NCBI GenBank assembly: GCA_030432455.1
Contig: JAUIHC010000110.1
Location: 1 to 8,509, forward strand
Origin: Phycisphaerae bacterium
GTDB taxonomy: Bacteria > Planctomycetota > Phycisphaerae > Phycisphaerales > SM1A02
Reading direction: 5' to 3'
Length of the DNA: 8,509 nt
Of the stretch, positions 5,207 through 8,509 are shown one piece after another; position 1 is the stretch's first letter; every line of letters starts with the position of its first letter. Made by a program: the position numbers and the translations under genes. The notes beneath the pieces are model-generated. The model did no database searches and had not been told where the DNA came from. It saw only the letters and a list, made by a program, of their open reading frames with translations.

Positions 5207-6234
5207 TCGGAGGTCCGGGTTTCCGCGGTCTTCGGCGCCGAGGGGTCGCGCCGTTCCTCCGGTTCGGCGACGGCCTCGGACGGACGGCGTCCCCGACGCT
5301 GACCGCCGAAGCCCGCGTTGGTCGGCCGCCATCCCGATGGCGCATCGCAGGTCACGCCATCCGCGGGAATCGCGTCCTCGCGACCCATCGCCCAGAGCAC
5401 GCCCTGCACGAGCAGTCGCCGGGCCGAGGTGGCCCTGAAGTCGTACGGATGACCGAGCGTGGTGAAGAACACCCGACTCGGAAGTCCGGGCTCGTCGCGC
5501 TCGATCGTCCACGCGACGGGATTGCGGCGAGGGAATCTCTCGAACCGCTCGGTGTGGGCGGACTTGATCGCCTCGCCCTCGAGCAGCCGTGTGGCGGTGG
5601 CGGGCAGCGCGTCGCCGCCTCCCTCCACGTGATAGAGCCACGAGTACGCGTCGAACGGACCGACGCCGCGCATGACGGGATGACCCCGGGCCGACTCGTC
5701 GTCGGCGGGGATCGGTTCGACGCGGGTGAGCGGGGCGGCGCCTTCGTCGAAATGTCCGTGGTGCGTGATCCAGCACTGGCCGAACACCCGCCGCGGCCAG
5801 TCGGCGTTCAGGTCGGCGGCCCGCGGGTGATCGGATGGATAGCGGAAGGCGTGGGTCGCGGTTCGCAGTCCGACCACGGGACGCCCGCTCGCGGCGTACC
5901 GAAGGATCGGTTCGACCTGCTCGTCGGGCAGGGCGCGGAATCGGGTGAACAGCACGAGCAGATCGGCGTCGTCGAGGATCTCGGTGCCGGGCAGGTGGTC
6001 GAGTCGTTCGGGGTCGATGCATCCCTCGTCGTCGAGCGAGAACAGCACGGTGGTGCGGACGCCGTGGTCGCGCCGCAGGATCGACGCGAGCATCGGCAGC
6101 GTCTCCTCGCTTCGGTACTCCTCGTCGCCCGCGATGAGCACGACATGCGGGCGATCGTCGCTTCCTGCGATGACACGCGGGGCGGCGAGGGGCAGCGTCA
6201 GGCAGACGAGTGCGATGCAGAGCGAGGTGGTCAT
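5203..6234 (-). CDS. Secreted ThuA-domain (trehalose utilisation-like) protein
   Basis: The protein has 343 residues. An N-terminal signal peptide (hydrophobic 4-18, probable cleavage near VIAG at 21-24) predicts export. The body matches the ThuA-like, class I glutamine amidotransferase-like fold. HVVLIAGDEEYRSEE (30-44) is the first strand and 'GD.EY' loop. DADLLVLFTRFRALPDEQ (89-106) leads to the central strand, and VVGLRTATHAF (120-130) is the conserved nucleophile-elbow region. HHGHF (158-162), GHPVMRGV (184-191) and GHPYDF (261-266) are further family motifs. LVQGVLWAMGR (275-285) closes the domain. The last 35 residues are a charged, probably disordered tail. The family is often linked to sugar metabolism and has no firmly established reaction. 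GGAG sits 6 bases before the ATG (6241-6244). The gene is divergent from the PhoD gene, with 79 bases between their starts, and about 100 bases precede the pseudopilin gene downstream. Confidence 0.87.
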   Translation of the reverse strand: MTTSLCIALVCLTLPLAAPRVIAGSDDRPHVVLIAGDEEYRSEETLPMLASILRRDHGVRTTVLFSLDDEGCIDPERLDHLPGTEILDDADLLVLFTRFRALPDEQVEPILRYAASGRPVVGLRTATHAFRYPSDHPRAADLNADWPRRVFGQCWITHHGHFDEGAAPLTRVEPIPADDESARGHPVMRGVGPFDAYSWLYHVEGGGDALPATATRLLEGEAIKSAHTERFERFPRRNPVAWTIERDEPGLPSRVFFTTLGHPYDFRATSARRLLVQGVLWAMGREDAIPADGVTCDAPSGWRPTNAGFGGQRRGRRPSEAVAEPEERRDPSAPKTAETRTSD

Positions 6235-6313
6235 GACGATCTCCGTGAGACGACGCTCGTCGAGCGTACCGCCCCGCCGCTACGCTGCGGGCCCCTCTTC
6301 ATCGGAGCCTTCC
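6235..6313. promoter_or_regulatory. Divergent control region between the thuA-like and PhoD-like genes
   Basis: The 79-base spacer holds the ribosome binding sites of both genes: GGAG on the minus strand at 6241-6244 and GGAG on the plus strand at 6304-6307. It also carries a perfect interrupted palindrome at 6253-6267, acgctcg and cgagcgt around a central T. The palindrome starts 18 bases from the thuA ATG and 46 from the PhoD ATG. It may be a regulator site acting on one or both promoters. I could not assign -35/-10 boxes. Confidence 0.45.
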
Positions 6314-8509
6314 ATGGTCGCTGGATTCCTTCACTCGTGCCGTGCCGTGACCCTCGCGGCGCTGGCCCTCGCCTCGACGCCCGGAACCGGAGCCGGGGTC
6401 GCCTCCGCGGCCGAGACCGAGGTTCGCCGGCTCGCGGTGGACGAGGTCGATGACCGTCGCTGGATCGGCGCGGCGTGGCAGCCGAGCCGACTGCAGGACT
6501 GGCGGATCGAGGGCGGACGCCTCGTCAACGACGATTCGCGGCTTCCGGTCCGCACCGCGCACGCCCTGTCGCTCCGGATCGACCCGAAGACGCCCACCTC
6601 GCCGATCACGATCTCCACCACGCTGCGGCCCGTCGGTGACGGTCCGGTCGAGCCCGGTGCCTTCGCGGGCATCCTGCTCGGGGCGGGCGGCCCCGAGGTC
6701 GATCCTCGACTGACCGCGCTCGTGCAGCAGGTGCCCGCGCCGGACGGGGGACTGCTGGCGGTCGTCGATGGACAGGGCGGCCCGCGTCTTCTCGACTTCT
6801 CCACCAGGAAGCAGGGAGGGTTCAGTTGGACCCTGCCGACCAAGACCTCGCTCGACACGCTTCAGCCGCTGGCGGGCTCGGCCGTCGAACTCGCGAACCC
6901 GCCGGGGCCGGTCCGCACCACGACCGTCTCGGTCACGATCACGCCGAAGCCCGACGACCGCTACGACCTGCGGCTTCAGCTCGGCGGCGGGGACATGATC
7001 TGGGCGGTCGCCACCGCGAAGGATCTGTCACGGGACGCGATCGACGGCGGGCTCGCGCTGGTCTCGCATCGTGGTCCGCGGAAGATGGACCTCGGCTGGT
7101 CGTTCGACGGACTGCGGCTCGCGTCGGGTGATCTCGGGTCGTGGATCGACGACACCGATCACTCGTGGGGTCCGGTGCTCGCGACCGCCTACACCCTCGA
7201 TCGCACCGACGAGGGCATGCACGACCTGCGGCTCACCACGCTCTTCCCGCCGCTGGCCGCCGAGGATCTCGGCGAGGTCGCGCTTGAAGTCGAGACTCGC
7301 GACGGGGCGTGGCGTCCCATCGCGACCGGCACGCTCGAGGATCTCTCCTACACGGTCCGCTTCACGGTGCCCGGCATCGACGAGTACCTCGGGCGGCGAT
7401 TCCGGGTGGTCGGCGCGTGCGACGGCGTGCCGTTCGAACGGGTCGGCGAACTCCACGAGCCGCCGACCGATCGACCCATCCGCGTCGCGGTCATGAGCTG
7501 CGTGAAGAACATCACGGCGCACACCGCGTGGAACCGGCAGGGTGTGTGGTTCCCGCACGACGACCTCGTCGAACGGGTGGCGGCCCAGGATCCCGACTTC
7601 TACTTCTTCGCGGGCGACCAGATCTACGAGGGCGATGTCACCGGCGTGGACTTCAAGCGGATCGTCCTCGACTACCACACCAAGTACCAGCGGTGGCTGC
7701 GATCGTTCGGCGAGCTCTTCCGGAACCGCCCGGTCGTCATCATTCCCGACGACCACGACGTCTACCACGGCAACATCTGGGGCGCGGGCGGCATCAAGGC
7801 GCAGGCCCGCGACGGGCTCAGTCAGCAGGACGCGGGCGGCTACAAGCTGAACGCCGAGGTCGTCAACGCGATCCACCGCACGCAGGTCGGCAACCTGCCC
7901 GAGTGCGCCGTGCCGGGGCCGATCGGGCAGGGCATCGACCCGTACGCGACGCGGCTCCGATTCGGCCCGATCGACTGTGCGATCGTCGCCGACCGCATGT
8001 GGAAGGACTCGGCGAGCGTCAAGGTGCCCGAGGCGCAGGTTCGCAACGGCTGGTTCCGCAACCTCGAGTTCGATCCGAAGACGAGCGACATCGCCGACGC
8101 CGAGTTCCTCGGCCCCACGCAGGAGGCGTTCCTCGAGGCGTGGTCCACCGATCGTGATCCCGCGAGTCCGCGGAAGCTCGTGCTCAGTCAGACGCCGTGG
8201 GTGAACGTCGCGACGCTGCCGCCGGGCAAGGACGACGGCGTGGTGCCGAGTCTGAAGATCTTCCCGAAGGGCGGCTACGCCGAGGACGACGAGCCCGCGG
8301 CGGACACCGATTCGGGCGGCTGGCCGCAGTCGGCACGGCTCCGCGCGGTGCGGTCGATCTCCAATGCCGACGCCCTGCATCTGGCGGGCGACCAGCACCT
8401 CGGGTCGCTGCTGCAGTACGGCGTCGAGACGTATCGCGACGGTGCGTACGCGTTCACCCCGCCGGCGGTCGGGAACACCTGGCCGAGGCGCTGGATGCCG
8501 ATCGAGCCG
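6314..8509 (+). CDS. Secreted PhoD-type alkaline phosphatase/phosphodiesterase with N-terminal beta-rich domain (3' truncated by the window)
   Basis: Reading from the ATG at 6314 gives 732 residues with no stop before the window edge. The signal peptide is residues 1-32 (hydrophobic AVTLAALALAS, likely cleavage near ASA/AE). Residues about 40-275 are a beta-rich region like a LamG/concanavalin-type or glycan-binding domain. About 285-385 is a second beta-sandwich, as usually precedes PhoD catalytic domains. The metallophosphatase core starts near RVAVMSCVKN (C396). It contains FAGDQIYEG (432-440; D435 and Y438), IIPDDHDVYHG (476-486; D479, D480, H481, D482) and LAGDQHLGS (690-698; D693, H695). 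C396, D435 and Y438 sit where Bacillus PhoD has its iron ligands, so a binuclear Fe/Ca-type centre is expected. The end, NTWPRRWMP, is typical of planctomycete members. The enzyme would release phosphate from phosphoesters outside the cytoplasm. GGAG lies 6 bases before the ATG. The natural C-terminus is not visible. Confidence 0.88.
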   Translation, partial: MVAGFLHSCRAVTLAALALASTPGTGAGVASAAETEVRRLAVDEVDDRRWIGAAWQPSRLQDWRIEGGRLVNDDSRLPVRTAHALSLRIDPKTPTSPITISTTLRPVGDGPVEPGAFAGILLGAGGPEVDPRLTALVQQVPAPDGGLLAVVDGQGGPRLLDFSTRKQGGFSWTLPTKTSLDTLQPLAGSAVELANPPGPVRTTTVSVTITPKPDDRYDLRLQLGGGDMIWAVATAKDLSRDAIDGGLALVSHRGPRKMDLGWSFDGLRLASGDLGSWIDDTDHSWGPVLATAYTLDRTDEGMHDLRLTTLFPPLAAEDLGEVALEVETRDGAWRPIATGTLEDLSYTVRFTVPGIDEYLGRRFRVVGACDGVPFERVGELHEPPTDRPIRVAVMSCVKNITAHTAWNRQGVWFPHDDLVERVAAQDPDFYFFAGDQIYEGDVTGVDFKRIVLDYHTKYQRWLRSFGELFRNRPVVIIPDDHDVYHGNIWGAGGIKAQARDGLSQQDAGGYKLNAEVVNAIHRTQVGNLPECAVPGPIGQGIDPYATRLRFGPIDCAIVADRMWKDSASVKVPEAQVRNGWFRNLEFDPKTSDIADAEFLGPTQEAFLEAWSTDRDPASPRKLVLSQTPWVNVATLPPGKDDGVVPSLKIFPKGGYAEDDEPAADTDSGGWPQSARLRAVRSISNADALHLAGDQHLGSLLQYGVETYRDGAYAFTPPAVGNTWPRRWMPIEP

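Noticed and set aside
5100..5345. Upstream extension of the pseudopilin frame to an ATG at 5345
   Set aside because: It would add 82 residues overlapping the thuA 3' end and bury the prepilin leader. The ATG at 5099 has a proper GGAG.
4236..5438. Open frame of 400 codons on the plus strand opposite the pseudopilin
   Set aside because: The minus strand has an unmistakable prepilin motif and good ribosome binding site. The plus-strand product is compositionally biased and unlike any family.
5170..6453. Open frame of 427 codons on the plus strand opposite the ThuA gene
   Set aside because: It overlaps the thuA gene fully, crosses the divergent spacer and enters the PhoD signal peptide region out of frame. 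The product has no domain.
7028..8398. Long open frame (456 codons) on the minus strand opposite the PhoD gene
   Set aside because: Its product is rich in Arg, Val and Asp with no recognisable domain, while the plus strand carries clear PhoD motifs throughout. This is a GC-driven antisense shadow.

Overview
The window is GC-rich DNA with a bacterial layout. It most likely comes from a planctomycete, possibly the Phycisphaerae. That assignment is an inference from the gene types, not from a marker gene: a DUF1559-like pseudopilin with a degenerate H-Xn-DG motif, a secreted ThuA-domain protein and a secreted PhoD-type phosphatase with a C-terminal NTWPRRW motif are typical of that phylum. I see no rRNA, tRNA, CRISPR array, transposase or integrase.

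Left part (1-3086, plus strand). The window opens with the last 28 codons of an unidentified gene, closed by a very strong intrinsic terminator (112-150). Next comes a two-gene operon whose members overlap by ATGA: a GT-B-like glycosyltransferase (256-1365) and a 574-residue two-domain protein (1362-3086). The second protein joins a 6-phosphogluconate/3-hydroxyacid dehydrogenase-like half (Rossmann plus DUF1932-like helical domain) to an HpcH/HpaI-type aldolase half. This pair is the most unusual content of the window. It may make and attach an acidic or branched sugar, or a related surface-glycan building block.

Middle (3087-3374). This 288-base spacer lies between convergent transcription units and has no convincing gene. 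It contains a plus-strand hairpin with a T run and several perfect palindromes.

Right part, minus strand (6234 down to 3375). In transcription order it holds a secreted ThuA-domain protein, a type II secretion-like pseudopilin, and two small proteins that look like lipoproteins. The pseudopilin and the first small protein overlap by GTGA. A possible promoter sits between thuA and the pseudopilin, so the pseudopilin and the two lipoproteins could form their own unit.

Right end, plus strand (6314 to the window edge). A secreted PhoD-type metallophosphatase with a long N-terminal beta-rich extension is divergent from thuA. The shared 79-base spacer carries a 15-base palindrome that could be an operator. 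The ThuA and PhoD proteins are both predicted to be exported. Together with the pseudopilin and lipoproteins, the right half encodes mainly cell-envelope and extracytoplasmic functions.
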